From assembly GCF_020177055.1 (NCBI RefSeq), contig NZ_JAIQXT010000001.1, positions 186,001-250,000 on the forward strand: DNA of 64,000 nucleotides, given 5' to 3'. The stretch's first letter is position 1. Each line of letters opens with the position of its first letter. A model generated the notes under the pieces. It saw only the letters and a program-made list of their open reading frames with translations. It was not told the origin of the DNA and did not search any database. The stretch is from Sphingomonas sp. R647. GTDB taxonomy: Bacteria; Pseudomonadota; Alphaproteobacteria; Sphingomonadales; Sphingomonadaceae. Below, one piece after another: positions 63,412 to 64,000 of the stretch. A program made the position numbers and the translations under genes.

Positions 63412-64000
63412 ATGATCTGGATTGCCATCCGCATGCTCACCGGCGACGCGCAGAAATTCTATGGGCTGGTGTTCGGCATCGCCTTTTCGACCCTGCTGAT
63501 CACGCAGCAGCTGACGATCTTCGTCAACTTGCTCGAACGCGGGGCGAGCGCGGTGTTCAACGTGCCGGCTGCCGATATCTGGGTGATGGACCGCGTCAGC
63601 CGCACCACCGACGTCGCCTATCCGATGCCCAGCACCGCGCTCGACAAGGTCCGCTCGGTCCCCGGGGTCGAATGGGCGGCGCCGCATCTGCGCGCGACCG
63701 CGTCGGTGCGCACCGGCGACGGCGACCTTGAGGGGGTGGCGATCGTCGGGGTCGATGATGCGACGCTGATCGGCCTGCCGCGCCGGATGGCGGAAGGGAG
63801 CATCGATGTGCTGTCGCGCCCCGATACGGTGATCATCGACGATGTCGGCACGACCAACATGTTCGAGGATGGCCGCAGCCCAATCGGCGAGCGGCTGGAG
63901 CTGAACGACCAGCGCGCGGTGATCCGAGGCATCGCCGACGCCGTGCCGAGCTTTACCAGCCAGGTCACGCTCTACAGCAAGTACAGCCAGGCGCTGCGCT
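63412..64000 (+). CDS. ABC transporter permease (DevC/MacB-like), 3' end cut by window edge
   Basis: 196 codons are visible. The N-terminus MIWIAIRMLTGDAQKFYGLV is followed by a membrane helix (VFGIAFSTLLITQQLTIFVN). Then comes a periplasmic domain of the FtsX/MacB_PCD kind, with VWVMDRVSRTTDVAYP-like sequence around residues 60-75 and VEWAAPHLRATASV. More helices should lie beyond 64000. It is divergent from a TetR regulator, as in exporters of the DevBCA type; an ATPase and a HlyD-type protein would be expected downstream. Confidence 0.8.
   Translation, partial: MIWIAIRMLTGDAQKFYGLVFGIAFSTLLITQQLTIFVNLLERGASAVFNVPAADIWVMDRVSRTTDVAYPMPSTALDKVRSVPGVEWAAPHLRATASVRTGDGDLEGVAIVGVDDATLIGLPRRMAEGSIDVLSRPDTVIIDDVGTTNMFEDGRSPIGERLELNDQRAVIRGIADAVPSFTSQVTLYSKYSQALR

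Overview
The window is GC-rich DNA from an alphaproteobacterium, most likely of the Sphingomonadaceae. The pointers are an astexin/sphingonodin-type lasso peptide locus with its own isopeptidase, a LuxR-LuxI-PhyH quorum-sensing module, HfaABD-type holdfast anchoring genes, and NodT, STN-TonB receptor and Kdp families of alphaproteobacterial type. No rRNA, intact tRNA, CRISPR array or complete insertion sequence was seen. Both window edges cut genes.

Left part (1-8.7 kb): a clipped alpha/beta hydrolase, a GMC flavin oxidoreductase, then a three-gene hfaA-hfaB-hfaD operon for surface anchoring of holdfast, followed by a LysR regulator.

Lasso peptide and quorum-sensing locus (9.0-21.3 kb): on the plus strand a FecI-type sigma factor, FecR anti-sigma factor, STN-domain TonB receptor and a secreted S9 lasso peptide isopeptidase. 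They converge, with no intergenic base, on a minus-strand chain. In transcription order that chain is LuxR, LuxI, a PhyH-family dioxygenase, a GntR regulator, a 45-residue lasso precursor, a fused leader-binding/protease protein and the lasso cyclase. Production, sensing, uptake and hydrolysis of the peptide are therefore encoded head to head, with acyl-homoserine lactone signalling directly upstream.

Accessory island (22.6-33.6 kb): a frameshifted SRAP gene and an orphan AlpA regulator precede a tightly overlapped six-gene operon. It encodes a MoxR AAA+ ATPase, an unknown protein, a zincin-VWA fusion, a radical SAM protein, a second unknown protein and a PaaK-like AMP-forming ligase. A truncated tyrosine recombinase follows. 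I could not match this operon to a named system, and it is one of the two best candidates for an undescribed one.

Middle (33.7-53.8 kb): a CPBP membrane protease, an AraC regulator, a two-component system divergent from a secreted zincin-like protein, a DJ-1/PfpI protein, a TetR-controlled MFS-HlyD-NodT tripartite efflux operon, and the potassium-scavenging kdp locus with kdpD divergent from kdpFABC-kdpE.

Second RiPP-like cluster (54.7-62.2 kb): PqqD-like protein, asparagine-synthetase-like cyclase and a second PqqD-like protein on the plus strand. They converge on a minus-strand series of nucleotidyltransferase, HprK-like kinase, PRMT-like methyltransferase, a 49-residue candidate precursor, Stf0 sulfotransferase and 2OG-Fe(II) oxygenase. 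It looks like a heavily tailored lasso-type cluster without a recognisable B2 leader protease, and is the other best candidate. The window ends with a TetR regulator, two tandem identical operator palindromes and a clipped ABC permease.
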